Below, piece after piece: positions 24,771-34,508 of a stretch of DNA of 64,000 nt. Origin of the DNA: Flavobacteriaceae bacterium (GTDB lineage Bacteria > Bacteroidota > Bacteroidia > Flavobacteriales > Flavobacteriaceae). Within the stretch, counting starts at the first letter, position 1. Every line of letters begins with the position of its first letter. Below the pieces are notes generated by a model that did not search any database, was not told where the DNA came from, and saw only the letters and a list, made by a program, of their open reading frames with translations. The DNA lies in the NCBI GenBank assembly GCA_028280265.1, contig JANQMD010000022.1, positions 53,134 to 117,133 of the forward strand, in the 5' to 3' direction. A program made the translations under genes and the position numbers.

Positions 24771-27700
24771 AGGATTGTTTGTAAAGGCAACTCCCCTACT
24801 ACTATTTGCTCCGCCTGTGGCATTCAGCACTGAAGCAGCATTGCCTCCTACAAATGCACTATTTTTAAAGTCGAAGGTGATATTCGAGGCATTGTTTGCT
24901 ACTTGATGATTCGTAGCACTGCCCGTTAAGCTTAGCGTCGCTACTTTTCCATTCGCAGAAATAGCTATGGATGCGGTCAGTCCTAGAGGGATATTCCCTA
25001 AAGTGACATCTGTTCCTACCGTTAAGTTACCATTAGCATTGGCAAAGGTTTTACTTCCTGTAATCGTAGCAACAATTGAACCTGACACAGCTCCTGCATT
25101 AGCTGCAGTTTCACTAAAACCTGTACCTGAATAAGCAATCGAAGAATTATCTGTAAAGGTTACACCTTTATTACTATTCGCTCCGCCTGTGGCATTGGAT
25201 ACCAAAGCTGCATTGCCTCCTACAAATGCACTATTTTTAAAGTCGAAGGTGATATTCGGAGCATTGTTTGCTACTTGATGATTCGTAGCACTGCCCATTA
25301 AGGTTAGCGTCGCTACTTTTCCATTCGCCGAAATAGTTACGGATGCGGTTAGTCCTGCAGGGATATTTCCTAAAGTGACATCTGTTCCAACTGTTAAGTT
25401 ACCACTTGTATTGGTAAACGTTTTATCTCCTGTAATTGTGGCAACAATTGAACCTGATACAGATCCAAGATTTGCTGATGTTTCACTAAACCCTGCTCCT
25501 GAATAAGCAATTGAAGAATCGTTGTTGGTAAAAGAAACTCCAAAATTACTACTAGCAGGACCAGTAGCTTTCAATACCGAAGCAGCATTGCCTCCTACAA
25601 ATGCACTATTTTTAAAGTCGAAGGTGATATTCGGGACATTGTTTGCTACTTGATGATTCGTGACACTGCCCGTTAAGGTTAGCGTCGCTATTTTTCCATT
25701 CGCAGAAATAGCTATGGATGGGACCAGTCCTGCAGGGATATTTTCTAAAGTGACATCTGTTCCTATCGTTAAGTTACCATCGGCATTGGCAAAGGTTTTA
25801 TTTCCAGTGAGTGTAGCAACAATCGACCCCTCTACAGAACCTGTATTTGCTGATGTCTCGTTAAAGCCTCCCGAATAAGCTATTGATGGGTTGTCTGTAA
25901 AGGCTACACCTTTGTTACTACTCGCTGGTCCAGTGGCATTCACAATACCTGCTGCATTTCCAGAAGCAAATGCTCCATTCGCAAAGTTAAAAGTAATATC
26001 GGACACATTATTGGCTACTTGATGATTCGTAGCACTACCCGATAAGGTTAAGGTGGCAACACTATTTCCTGGTGCAAATTTAAAAACACGTTGAGAGCTA
26101 GATGTACTCGAAGAAACAGCAACAAAAGCATTGTTGGCATGTACTATATTCTGCCAGCCAGTATTTGGAGCTGTATATGAAGGAGTTAACCAATTAATTC
26201 CATCCTCGGAGGTCATTATTTTATTCGTATCACTAGCTACAGCTACAAACAATCCGTTTGCATAGGTTACTCCTGTCCAATTATGTGGAGTTGCCGCACT
26301 ACGACTGGTCCAAGAAATACCATCGGGAGAAGTCATTACTCTATTGTTACCATCCGAAGAAACAGCAACAAACAGTCCATTTCCATAGGTAACAGAATTC
26401 CATATATTAATTTCTGGATGGGTTCTTACAAGCCACGTTGTGCCGTCTGTAGAAGATAAAACCCTATAATTGCTGGCTGTCTTTGCAACGGCAACATAAG
26501 TTCCGTTACCGTAAGTTACTGAAGTAAGTGTTCCATGTTGTAGAGCAGTGGAAATGGTTGTCCAATTGATTCCATCTGTTGAAGTCATAATATTTCTATT
26601 TAAAGATGATCCTCCATCTCCTACTGCGACAAATCGGCCATTTAAAAAACGTATCTGATAAAAACCTATATTTTGAGAAGTTAAATTCCTGCTTGTCCAA
26701 TTGATTCCGTCTGGAGAAGTCATATATAGATTGGGAGTTCCGTTATTAGAAACAGCTACAAACAATCCATTACCATAAGCTACAGAGTTCCAATTAGGCG
26801 ATGTAGGGGATGATCTGGCTGTCCATGCAACACCATCAGGAGAAGTCATAACGCTTGTAGAACCAAACTCTCCCACGGCTACATACAATCCATTTCCATA
26901 AGTAACATCCTTCCACAAACCATTGGGAGTGTTATGCCCACTAAAAGAAGTAGCTATGTTACTTGTAAATGATAGTGTTGGAGACAATCCGTTGGGTACA
27001 TTTTCCAGAGTTACGTGCGAAGTTAAATCTCCAGAGTTAAAAGCATCTCCTGATAGTGTAAGGATGATAGAGCCCTCTACAGAACCTGTGTTTGCAGCCG
27101 CCTCGCTAAACCCTGTTCCTGAATAAGTGAGCAAAGAAGCATGATTGCTAAAGTTAACACCTTTACTACTACTTGCGGGACCTGTGGCATTCAACACTGC
27201 TTGGGAAATACCTCCTGTAAATGCACTATTGGTAAAGTTAAAAGTAATATCGGAAACATTGTGCGATATTTGATGATTCGTAGCACTACCTGATACGCTT
27301 AGCGTCGCTACTTTTCCGTTTGCAGAAATAGCTACCGCTGGGGTTAAGCCTTCAGGTATATTTCCTAAATGCACATCTGTTCCAACAGTTAAGGAACCAC
27401 TCGCATTTCTAAAAGTCTCACTTCCTGTAATCGTAGCAACTATAGAACCTGACACAGCCCCATTATTGGCTGATGTCTCTCCAAACCCTGTTCCTGAATA
27501 AGCAATCGAAGAATCGTTGTTGGTAAAAGTAACACCTTTATTAGTGCTTATCGGACCTACTGCATTCGATACTTCTGCGGCAAGATGTCCTGTAAATGCA
27601 TTATTTGTAAAAGTAAAGGTAATATTGGAAATAGTGTTGGCAGCTTGATGATTCGTAGCATTGCCCGATAAGGTTAAGGTTGCTACTTTACTATCTGCTG

Positions 27701-30700
27701 AAGTAGTTAGCACTGGGGTTAATCCTGCTGGGACATTCTCTAAAGTGTAATCATATGCATGATTTAAAGTAACATTGGGTTCGATAAAGGTTTCACCTCC
27801 TGTGGCAATCGTAACAACAATCGATCCTGATACAGCTCCTGTGTTCGCAGATACCTCACTAAATCCTGCCCCTGAATAAACAATCGAAGAAGGTTGGTCA
27901 GTAAAAGTAATACTTTTACTACTGGCTGCTGGACCTGTGGCATTTACTACTACTGAAGCATTCCCTCCTGTAAATGCAGTATTGGCAAAGTTAAAAGTAA
28001 CATCGGAAATAGTGTTGGCTGCTTGATGATTCGTGGCACTGCCTGATAAGGTAAGTGTCGCCACTTTTCCGTTGGCTGAAATAGCTACCGATGGGGTGAA
28101 TCCAGCTGGGACATTTTCTAAAGCAACATCTGTTCCAATAGTTAAAGTACCATCAGCATTGGTAAAGTTTTCATTTCCTTGAATGGTAGCGATAATTGAT
28201 CCTCTTACAAATCCAACACTAGCTGGTGTTTCGGTAAAGCCTTTTCCTGAATAAACTATCGATGCATTGCCTGTAAAGGTAACGCCTCTACCACTACTTG
28301 CTCCGCCTATAGCGTTTAATACCGAGGCTGCAATGCCTCCTGTAAATGCACTATCATTAAAAGTAAAGGTAATATTGGTAACATTGTTCGCTACCTGATG
28401 ATTCGTAGCACTACCCGATAAGGTTAGCGTTGCTACTTTTCCATTCGATGAAATAGCTATGGATGGGGTTAATCCAGTAGGGATATTTCCTAAAGAGAAA
28501 TCTCCTGCCTGTAGATTACCATCTGCATTGGTAAAGGTTTTACTTCCAGTAATCGTAGCGACAATAGTCCCCTCTACAGACCCTACATTTGTCGACGTTT
28601 CGCTAAATCCTGTACCTGAATAAGCAATCGATGAGTTGTTGGTAAAAGTAACACCTTTATTACTACTTGCCCCGCTTGTGGCATTCAATACTGCTACTGC
28701 ATTGCCTCCTATATATGCGCTATCATTAAAAGTAAAGGTGATGTCAGTAACATTTTGTGCTGCTTGATGATTCGTGGCATTGCCCGATAGAGTTAAAGTA
28801 GCCACTTTTCCATCTGCTGAGATAGCTACCAAAGGAGTTAGGCCTTCAGGTACATTACCCAATACCACATCTGTTCCAAGGGTTAAAGCCCCATTGGCAT
28901 TTCTAAAGGTTCTATTTCCTGTAAGCGTAGCAATGATAGACCCTGATACAGATCCTATATTGTCCGCTGTCTCACTAAAGCCTGAACCTGAATAAGCCAT
29001 TGAAGAATCATAGTTGGTAAAACTAACGCCTCTATTACTACTCGCAGGACCAGTGGCATTCAATACTGAGGCTACATTACCAGAAGTAAATGCTCCATTG
29101 GCAAAGTTAAAGGTAATATCGGAAACATTGTTCGCTGTTTGATGATTCGTGGCATTGCCCGATAGAGTTAAAGTAGCAATACTACTTCCTGGCGTATATT
29201 TAAAAGTACGCTGAAAGCTAGATGTGCTCGAAGAAACAGCAACAAAAGTATTGTTCGCATGTATTATCTTCTGCCAACCAGTATTTGGAGCTGTGGATGA
29301 TGAAATTGACCAATTAATTCCATCGATGGATGTCATTATTCTATTTGTATCGCTAGCTACGGCTACAAACAATCCATTTCCATAGCTTACTCCCGTCCAG
29401 CTATGCGCGCTTGCAGCATTGCGAAGCGTCCAATTAATACCATTGGGAGAAGTCATTACTCTATTGGCGCCATCTGAAGAAACAGCCACAAACAATCCGT
29501 TTCCATAGGTAACGGAATTCCACGCATTGGTAACTGCTCCAGGAACTAATCTTCTAGTCCATGTCGCACCATTATAAGAATATGTAATCCGATAACCAGT
29601 ACCTGTTTTTGCAACGGCAACGTAAATCCCGTTTCCATAGGTTACTGAGCTAGCAGATGCACTACCTAGATTTCCACTTCTGTATGTCCAATTGAGGCCA
29701 TCAGTAGAAAACATAATACTTCTACCAAAGTTTTCTGCTCCTACGGCAATAAATCGACCATTTAAAAAGCGTATTTCATTCCACCCCGTATTAATCGTAC
29801 TATTTAAATTACTTCTGATTGTCCAATTGATTCCGTCTGGAGAGGTCATATATAGTTTGCTAGACGCGTTGTTGGAGACAACCACAAACAAACCATTTCC
29901 ATAAGCTACAGAGGTCCAATTAGAGGATGTAGGTGTTGATCTAGCTGTCCAGGTAGCACCATCAGGAGAAGTCATAACACTTGTAGAACCAAATTCTCCC
30001 ACGGCCACAAACAGACCATTTCCATAAGTAACATCTTTCCACAAACCATTGGGTGTTGTATGCCCACTAAAAGAAGTAGTCGTGGTACCTGTGAATGATA
30101 GTGTTGGAGATAGTCCACTAGGCACATTTCCTAAAGTTACGTGCGAAGTTAAATCTCCAGTATTAAAAGTACCTTCTGTTAGTGAGAGAATGATAGAACC
30201 CTCTACAGCTCCTGTATTTGTCGATACTTCACTAAACCCAGTTCCTGAATAAGCAATTGATGGGTTATTGGCAAAAGCAATCCCTTTATTACTGCTCGCT
30301 GGACCTGTGGCGTTCAATATTGAGGAAACACTACCTCCTGTAAATGCACTATTGGTAAAGCTAAAAGTAATATTGGTAACATTATGAGCTACTTGGTGAT
30401 TTGTAACACTTCCTGATAAGCTTAGCGTCGCTACTTTTCCGTTTGAAGAAACAGCTAACGACGGGGTTAGACCCGCAGGTATATTTCCTATAGTAATATC
30501 CGTTCCAACTGTTAAGTTACCACTTGCATTGGTAAAGGTCTCATTTCCTGTAATCGTGGCAACTATTGAACCTGATATAGATCCAAGATTTGTCGATGTT
30601 TCACTAAATCCTGCTCCCGAATAAACGATCGAAGTGTCGTTGTTGGTAAAAGTAACACCTCTGCTACTACTAGCCCCACCTGTAGCATTCGATACTGCTG

Positions 30701-31268
30701 CTGCGCTACCTCCTGTAAATGCATAATCCGTAAAAGTAAAGGTAATATCAGAAATATTGTGAGCTGCTTGATGATTTGTAGCACTACCTGATAAGGTTAA
30801 AGTCGCAAATTTTCTATCCGCTGAAGTAGTTAGCACCGGAGTTAATCCAGCAGGCACATTCTGTACGGTGTAATCAAACCCATGAACTAAAATAAAATTG
30901 GGAGCAACAAAGGTTTCACTTCCTGTAAGCGTAGCAATTATCGATCCAGATACGCCCCCTGTATTTGCGGATACTTCACTAAACCCTGTTCCTGAATAGA
31001 TTATCGATGAGTTCAACCTTGTAGAGAAATCTCTTAGAATCACATCTGTTCTTATCGTTGGGTGATCACTAGCCTCGGCAAAGGTTTTATCCGCTGTAAT
31101 TTCAGTAATTATCGAGTCCGTTAAAGCACCCGTATTTGAATTGCTTTCTGAGAAACCTCCAGAATCGTTGATAACTTGCGAATGAACATATTGAATGCAT
31201 AAAACACAAAGGGTAAGATATAGAATCTTTGAATTATTAAGTATGCTTTTTGGTATAACTGTCTTCAT
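24114..31268 (-). CDS. Giant secreted repeat protein with two nested propellers and a dockerin-like C-terminus (2384 aa)
   Basis: A signal peptide (1-30, ending YVHSQ) is followed by 13 copies of a beta-rich unit of about 110 aa. The unit's consensus is SIAYSGTGFSETSANTGAVS, GSIVATLTG, a VTLGNIPAGLTPSVAIS strand pair, GKVATLTLSGSATNHQ, DITFNFANSAFTGGNAA and NATGPASSNKGVTF. The first unit is truncated. Units 4 and 10 each contain an inserted domain (about residues 403-693 and 1443-1733) built of seven YGNGLFVAV...MTSPDGINWT blades, hence a predicted seven-bladed propeller. The last 218 residues have two dockerin-like loops (DANQNKSVQTTD, DCNMNGHVQTTD) and end GRIKQF. No type A or type B T9SS signal is visible. 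Likely a cell-surface or secreted adhesin or scaffold; ligand unknown. It is paralogous to the 4032-aa protein. Confidence 0.88.
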   Translation of the reverse strand: MKTVIPKSILNNSKILYLTLCVLCIQYVHSQVINDSGGFSESNSNTGALTDSIITEITADKTFAEASDHPTIRTDVILRDFSTRLNSSIIYSGTGFSEVSANTGGVSGSIIATLTGSETFVAPNFILVHGFDYTVQNVPAGLTPVLTTSADRKFATLTLSGSATNHQAAHNISDITFTFTDYAFTGGSAAAVSNATGGASSSRGVTFTNNDTSIVYSGAGFSETSTNLGSISGSIVATITGNETFTNASGNLTVGTDITIGNIPAGLTPSLAVSSNGKVATLSLSGSVTNHQVAHNVTNITFSFTNSAFTGGSVSSILNATGPASSNKGIAFANNPSIAYSGTGFSEVSTNTGAVEGSIILSLTEGTFNTGDLTSHVTLGNVPSGLSPTLSFTGTTTTSFSGHTTPNGLWKDVTYGNGLFVAVGEFGSTSVMTSPDGATWTARSTPTSSNWTSVAYGNGLFVVVSNNASSKLYMTSPDGINWTIRSNLNSTINTGWNEIRFLNGRFIAVGAENFGRSIMFSTDGLNWTYRSGNLGSASASSVTYGNGIYVAVAKTGTGYRITYSYNGATWTRRLVPGAVTNAWNSVTYGNGLFVAVSSDGANRVMTSPNGINWTLRNAASAHSWTGVSYGNGLFVAVASDTNRIMTSIDGINWSISSSTAPNTGWQKIIHANNTFVAVSSSTSSFQRTFKYTPGSSIATLTLSGNATNHQTANNVSDITFNFANGAFTSGNVASVLNATGPASSNRGVSFTNYDSSMAYSGSGFSETADNIGSVSGSIIATLTGNRTFRNANGALTLGTDVVLGNVPEGLTPLVAISADGKVATLTLSGNATNHQAAQNVTDITFTFNDSAYIGGNAVAVLNATSGASSNKGVTFTNNSSIAYSGTGFSETSTNVGSVEGTIVATITGSKTFTNADGNLQAGDFSLGNIPTGLTPSIAISSNGKVATLTLSGSATNHQVANNVTNITFTFNDSAFTGGIAASVLNAIGGASSGRGVTFTGNASIVYSGKGFTETPASVGFVRGSIIATIQGNENFTNADGTLTIGTDVALENVPAGFTPSVAISANGKVATLTLSGSATNHQAANTISDVTFNFANTAFTGGNASVVVNATGPAASSKSITFTDQPSSIVYSGAGFSEVSANTGAVSGSIVVTIATGGETFIEPNVTLNHAYDYTLENVPAGLTPVLTTSADSKVATLTLSGNATNHQAANTISNITFTFTNNAFTGHLAAEVSNAVGPISTNKGVTFTNNDSSIAYSGTGFGETSANNGAVSGSIVATITGSETFRNASGSLTVGTDVHLGNIPEGLTPAVAISANGKVATLSVSGSATNHQISHNVSDITFNFTNSAFTGGISQAVLNATGPASSSKGVNFSNHASLLTYSGTGFSEAAANTGSVEGSIILTLSGDAFNSGDLTSHVTLENVPNGLSPTLSFTSNIATSFSGHNTPNGLWKDVTYGNGLYVAVGEFGSTSVMTSPDGVAWTARSSPTSPNWNSVAYGNGLFVAVSNNGTPNLYMTSPDGINWTSRNLTSQNIGFYQIRFLNGRFVAVGDGGSSLNRNIMTSTDGINWTTISTALQHGTLTSVTYGNGTYVAVAKTASNYRVLSSTDGTTWLVRTHPEINIWNSVTYGNGLFVAVSSDGNNRVMTSPDGISWTSRSAATPHNWTGVTYANGLFVAVASDTNKIMTSEDGINWLTPSYTAPNTGWQNIVHANNAFVAVSSSTSSSQRVFKFAPGNSVATLTLSGSATNHQVANNVSDITFNFANGAFASGNAAGIVNATGPASSNKGVAFTDNPSIAYSGGFNETSANTGSVEGSIVATLTGNKTFANADGNLTIGTDVTLENIPAGLVPSIAISANGKIATLTLTGSVTNHQVANNVPNITFDFKNSAFVGGNAASVLKATGPASSNFGVSFTNNDSSIAYSGAGFSETSANLGSVSGSIVATITGDKTFTNTSGNLTVGTDVTLGNIPAGLTASVTISANGKVATLTLMGSATNHQVANNAPNITFDFKNSAFVGGNAALVSNATGGANSNKGVTFTDNSSIAYSGTGFSETAANAGAVSGSIVATITGSKTFANANGNLTVGTDVTLGNIPLGLTASIAISANGKVATLSLTGSATNHQVANNASNITFDFKNSAFVGGNAASVLNATGGANSSRGVAFTNNPIVRLSLKVFLHGPYNTTNNLMNDDLRSIGVIPTTSPYINAPATANSSVFNVTGSNAIVDWVLVEIRDKNNISNGVLARISAFVQRDGDVVAVDGTSEISTFLPADNYYVSIAHRNHLPIVTGQTYSLSSTVTSINFTNNINIVFGKSNAMHPVAEGVYGMFAGDANQNKSVQTTDVVALASKIGIINVYNNSDCNMNGHVQTTDFVLSARTIGRIKQF
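24771..31160 (-). repeat. Array of about 13 units coding the ~110-aa repeat, two with propeller insertions
   Basis: Units begin at the recurring S-I-x-Y-S-G-x-G-F codons. Normal units are about 330-345 bp; two are about 1.2 kb because of the propeller insertion. Neighbouring units share long stretches of near-identical DNA (for example the ATTTCCATTCGC... and TTTCATTACCTCC-type blocks), so unit number can change by recombination and assembly errors are possible. Confidence 0.85.
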
Positions 31269-31814
31269 AGTTGATCGTTTCTACAGTCACTTTTGAAAAA
31301 ATAAATCATTAAGTCGATTGGATATGAATCAAACTTATTCTAAGCACCATAAATGGTACACATCATTAGATCACATTCAAAAAATAATTTTGAATTTACT
31401 TACGAATTAGTCATCTCTATATCAAAGAGATAGATTCGAATTACTAGAGTTAAAAAAAAGTATATTGACTATGCTGTCTAAAGTACCAAATTGAATAATG
31501 GCAAACTTTGTTAAACAATCGGTAAACATCGACCATAGTAGTGGCAGATGTTTCCAGACAGGCATTGCTTTGGGAGGGACTGGAGAGAATCATTTTGTTG
31601 TTTTTATTACTCTATTTAGAGTTCATTAAGTCGAGTCTAATAACTTAAACTGACAATTAAATATAATATTTTTCTAATAAAGTTACAGTAAAGATACTAT
31701 TTTTTGTGTATACGAAAAGCACCTTAAAACATAAAATACTGTTAACCATTATTTTATGATTATTATTTTCAGAGCGAGACATGTATCTATCGAAATCATG
31801 TTAATGAATCAATT

Positions 31815-31970
31815 CTAGCTACCTGTTCTCTGGTATGCTGTTAATTGAATGGCAAGTTCTAGGAATTCTTTTAGTAGATAACCATCTATCTTAATCGTAT
31901 CTTTTAGTCGAATGTCTTTTTCATCTTTCGCAAACCTTTTGTATATCTGTTTAAATTCTTGGTCTGTCAT
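31815..31970 (-). CDS. Small hypothetical protein (51 aa)
   Basis: The open frame runs from the ATG at 31970 to a TAG at 31815-31817 and reads MTDQEFKQIYKRFAKDEKDI, RLKDTIKIDGYLLKEFLELA, IQLTAYQRTGS. The composition is protein-like, with helical amphipathic charge alternation and no low-complexity run. No signal peptide and no recognised family. It lies between a broken short gene and the 2384-aa gene, in the same direction. It may be a fragment of a larger vanished gene. Confidence is limited by the short length. Confidence 0.4.
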   Translation of the reverse strand: MTDQEFKQIYKRFAKDEKDIRLKDTIKIDGYLLKEFLELAIQLTAYQRTGS

Positions 31971-32055
31971 GGTTGTGTACTTATTTATGTGTAAATAAAT
32001 TTACAATAAGAGTTTTTTTCTCTTAAAGAATCCATCAGAGAAATGGCATATACTT

Positions 32056-32199
32056 TTAAAAATTAGTTTTAGGGTCATCTGTTGGTACACTGCCTGCATG
32101 CGCCGTTTTTAGATTTAGCATCATGTATGTTCGCAATGCAGTCAGTGCTGTATAGTTCCCGATCTTCTTAAAGGCTTGTTTTCTTGTAATACCTTGTTT
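32056..32199 (-). pseudogene. Short Flavobacteria-type leader-peptide gene with a destroyed start codon
   Basis: The minus-strand frame reads KQGITRKQAFKKIGNYTALT, ALRTYMMLNLKTAHAGSVPT, DDPKTNF and stop. The 'ITRKxAFKKxGNYxALTALxTxMxLN...A' layout is a twin-basic, signal-like leader that I recall from short Flavobacteriaceae proteins encoded beside large surface-protein genes (memory, not checked). Where the ATG should stand the sequence is TAG (GAA TAG AAA CAA), and no other start gives the full peptide; the internal ATG at 32124 would remove the leader. I treat it as a pseudogene or a peptide with a non-standard start. Confidence 0.45.
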
Positions 32200-32228
32200 C
32201 TATTCCGTCTTTGTTCAAGCTTAGGAAC

Positions 32229-34484
32229 TTATTCAAGAACTATTTTCTTTTTAATAGTTCCCTTTTCTGTAGCTAAACGAACAATGTACACTCCAGACGC
32301 CAAGTTAGGTAATTGTACCTGATTGGTTCCTGTACCTCTCAGCTTGGTGTCAAACACCTGTGTTCCCAAAACATTATACATCTGTACACGAGCTTCAACA
32401 TTGTCAATTCCTCGAATCATTAAAGTGTTGGCATCAGTAGTAAATATTTTTACACCTAGAAGCTCTTCTTGGTTTTCGGTACTTAATGATCTTGATAATG
32501 TGTGTAGGTAGAATCTACCATCGCCATTTTGTGCCTGACTCAGCGTCACTTCGTACTTTCCATTTGGCTTACTAAGATTGGTAAACGCATTGGTTTGCTT
32601 GTCTTGTAAGTACACTTCATACTCCGCAGGAAGGTTCAGTGTTTCTGCTGTAAATGTAATACGATCTCCTTGTTTGGCAATCAATCCTACAGGAACAATC
32701 ATACCGTGGTAATTTCCATTATTAGGAAGTGCCTGCACGGCAAAATTCTCCTCTGGATAGCCGTCCAGTAATTTGGTATACAGATCAAAGCTGTCTGGAC
32801 TAAAATCTGCCACATCATAACCAGGGTCTAAGCCTGCAGTGGTATGATCAAAATATCGAATATCCGTATCAATGGTAAGACCATTTAATGTGGCCTTCAA
32901 TTGAATATTAGGTGTGGTATTGCGCCTGCTAAAGTTAGAATCACCTGTTGCTGGCTTGGTACTTCTTCTAGAGGCCGTAAAAGTCATATTAGTCACTCCT
33001 GCAGTGGTTTTTACAAAGAAGCCCTGCCCTGGAGCTAAAGAAGTAGATGTAGCATCTCCCTGAGATTTGGGGTCATACCTACTCTGATCTTTGTTCCAAA
33101 CATATACTGCTTGACGGAGAGGTTCAAACTTTGCCAAGTTAGCTTGAATAAAATTATTCGTATCTCCAGAAGTTCCAGGAATATAAGCCGTAAAAGGGTT
33201 CCCTACCGCATTCCATTGATTTGCTGAAACAGCTCTATTGAAATTGCTAGTCTGTATTGTTCCCTGAAAGGTAACTGAACCTGCTGTATTCCTTGCTATC
33301 GCATAACCTCTTCCTACGTCAAAGGTTGTATTTACATGAGTTCCTCCCTGAGCTAAATCTGCTACGCTATAATAAACCCATTTCTGATTCGCTGGTCGAC
33401 TGTCATCGTAATAGCCAATAGCCCACTTAGTACCGTCTGCACTCTTTGCAATGTTATTGGTAGCAGCATTTACAAAATCACTGATTTTTTGACCTGCTAC
33501 GGGTGATGTGATAATAGACCATCTGATGGTTGAATTATCCGTTAAATTTCCTGGTGCCGAACCTGTTCTTCCTAGCAAACCTCCTCTTACATAGCGAATC
33601 GAACTCGTTGTACTTGGTGCTATTAAAACACCGCTATCTGTAGCATCGGATTCGATGGTAATAAATGAGGTGTTGTTAACATTGGCTGTACTGTTTAAAG
33701 CCCCTCCTTTTGCTATATCTAATCTATTAATATTAACCGCCGATGAAGCATTAATCGCATTGGTTCCTTTGATAAATATATCTGATGCGGCAGGAGGAAT
33801 AGCATTATTAGACCAATTAGATGCGGTATGCCAGTCTGCTCCTGCAGACCCCGTCCAGTTTCGAATAGTTGCTCCTGAGGAATCGAAACTGTCATTTAAC
33901 ACAGTACCATCTCCTGCTCCAGCACTTGAGGCAATGGTATGATTGAGGCCTCCATTAAGGCTTTCATCAAATCGAACATTTGGAGGTTGATTGGTATCCA
34001 CAAATTCCATTTTTAAATGAGCTAATCGAACTGCTGCCGAAGTTGTAACATTATTGCTATAAGCAGAACCATTAGATGCAGCCTGATTCCAAGCCAGATT
34101 CATCTTGGATGTTGAACTATTAGTAGGGTCTGGATTGTTGACATAAAGAGCGATGACACCAATAAAATCTTGATCTAACAAATACCCTGTGTTCGAGCCA
34201 GGTGCTGCAGGATGTGTGTAAACCAATCTACTAGTACCTGCAATATTACTACCAAAAGCATTCGTATTATAATCGATGTAAACTTGACCAAGTCCCATGA
34301 TAAAATTTTGATCTGTACTGACCATAATATCTACTTCATAAAAAGTTTTACTTGCTTCTGTTGTAATCTGCGGATTGGCAAAGGAAAAGGTAATGTTTTG
34401 TGCAATACCTTGCATTCCTATGAGCAAGAATAAGCAGAGTCTTATGCAGTACTTGTGTGTGTTTTGGAGAGTATTAATTTTCAT
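32229..34484 (-). CDS. T9SS type A surface protein with an N-terminal cohesin-like domain (751 aa)
   Basis: The signal peptide covers residues 1-29 (ending GMQGIAQ). Residues 30-180 (NITFSFANPQITTEASKTFY, EVDIMVSTDQNFIMGLGQVY, IDYNTNAFG, ... AHLKMEFVDTNQPP) have the strand order and spacing of a cohesin-like beta-sandwich. A beta-rich middle follows (W-T-G-S-A-G-A-D-W-H-T-A-S-N-W and GNPFTAYIPGTSGDTNNF, common in T9SS cargo). The last 75 residues are a type A T9SS signal: VEARVQMYNVLGTQVFDTKL, ASGVYIVRLATEKGTIKKKI, VLE. It is therefore exported through T9SS and probably linked to A-LPS-type lipid. It sits 24 bp after the 4032-aa gene, presumably co-transcribed. Partner role for the giants is inference. 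Confidence 0.87.
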   Translation of the reverse strand: MKINTLQNTHKYCIRLCLFLLIGMQGIAQNITFSFANPQITTEASKTFYEVDIMVSTDQNFIMGLGQVYIDYNTNAFGSNIAGTSRLVYTHPAAPGSNTGYLLDQDFIGVIALYVNNPDPTNSSTSKMNLAWNQAASNGSAYSNNVTTSAAVRLAHLKMEFVDTNQPPNVRFDESLNGGLNHTIASSAGAGDGTVLNDSFDSSGATIRNWTGSAGADWHTASNWSNNAIPPAASDIFIKGTNAINASSAVNINRLDIAKGGALNSTANVNNTSFITIESDATDSGVLIAPSTTSSIRYVRGGLLGRTGSAPGNLTDNSTIRWSIITSPVAGQKISDFVNAATNNIAKSADGTKWAIGYYDDSRPANQKWVYYSVADLAQGGTHVNTTFDVGRGYAIARNTAGSVTFQGTIQTSNFNRAVSANQWNAVGNPFTAYIPGTSGDTNNFIQANLAKFEPLRQAVYVWNKDQSRYDPKSQGDATSTSLAPGQGFFVKTTAGVTNMTFTASRRSTKPATGDSNFSRRNTTPNIQLKATLNGLTIDTDIRYFDHTTAGLDPGYDVADFSPDSFDLYTKLLDGYPEENFAVQALPNNGNYHGMIVPVGLIAKQGDRITFTAETLNLPAEYEVYLQDKQTNAFTNLSKPNGKYEVTLSQAQNGDGRFYLHTLSRSLSTENQEELLGVKIFTTDANTLMIRGIDNVEARVQMYNVLGTQVFDTKLRGTGTNQVQLPNLASGVYIVRLATEKGTIKKKIVLE

Positions 34485-34508
34485 GGTTTTTTTTATTTTT
34501 ACATTTGA

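Larger units (their letters stand above)
31269..32228. other. 960-bp intergenic region within the giant-protein locus
   Basis: From left to right: about 550 bp of AT-rich sequence with no gene that I can see and a short hairpin-like ATCTCTATATCAAAGAGAT near 31415; a 51-codon open frame (31815-31970, minus); and a broken short gene (32056-32199, minus) 29 bp after the 751-aa gene. Promoter elements for the 2384-aa gene are presumably in the first 100-200 bp, but no consensus -7 box is evident. Confidence 0.6.

Noticed and set aside
24255..30784. Plus-strand open frames of 60-75 codons repeated in the 2384-aa gene (e.g. 25660-25878, 28774-28995)
   Set aside because: They are antisense shadows of the same repeat unit (MALPDKVSVATFP-type translation recurs with each unit). 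There is no independent start signal, and the periodicity follows the repeat DNA.
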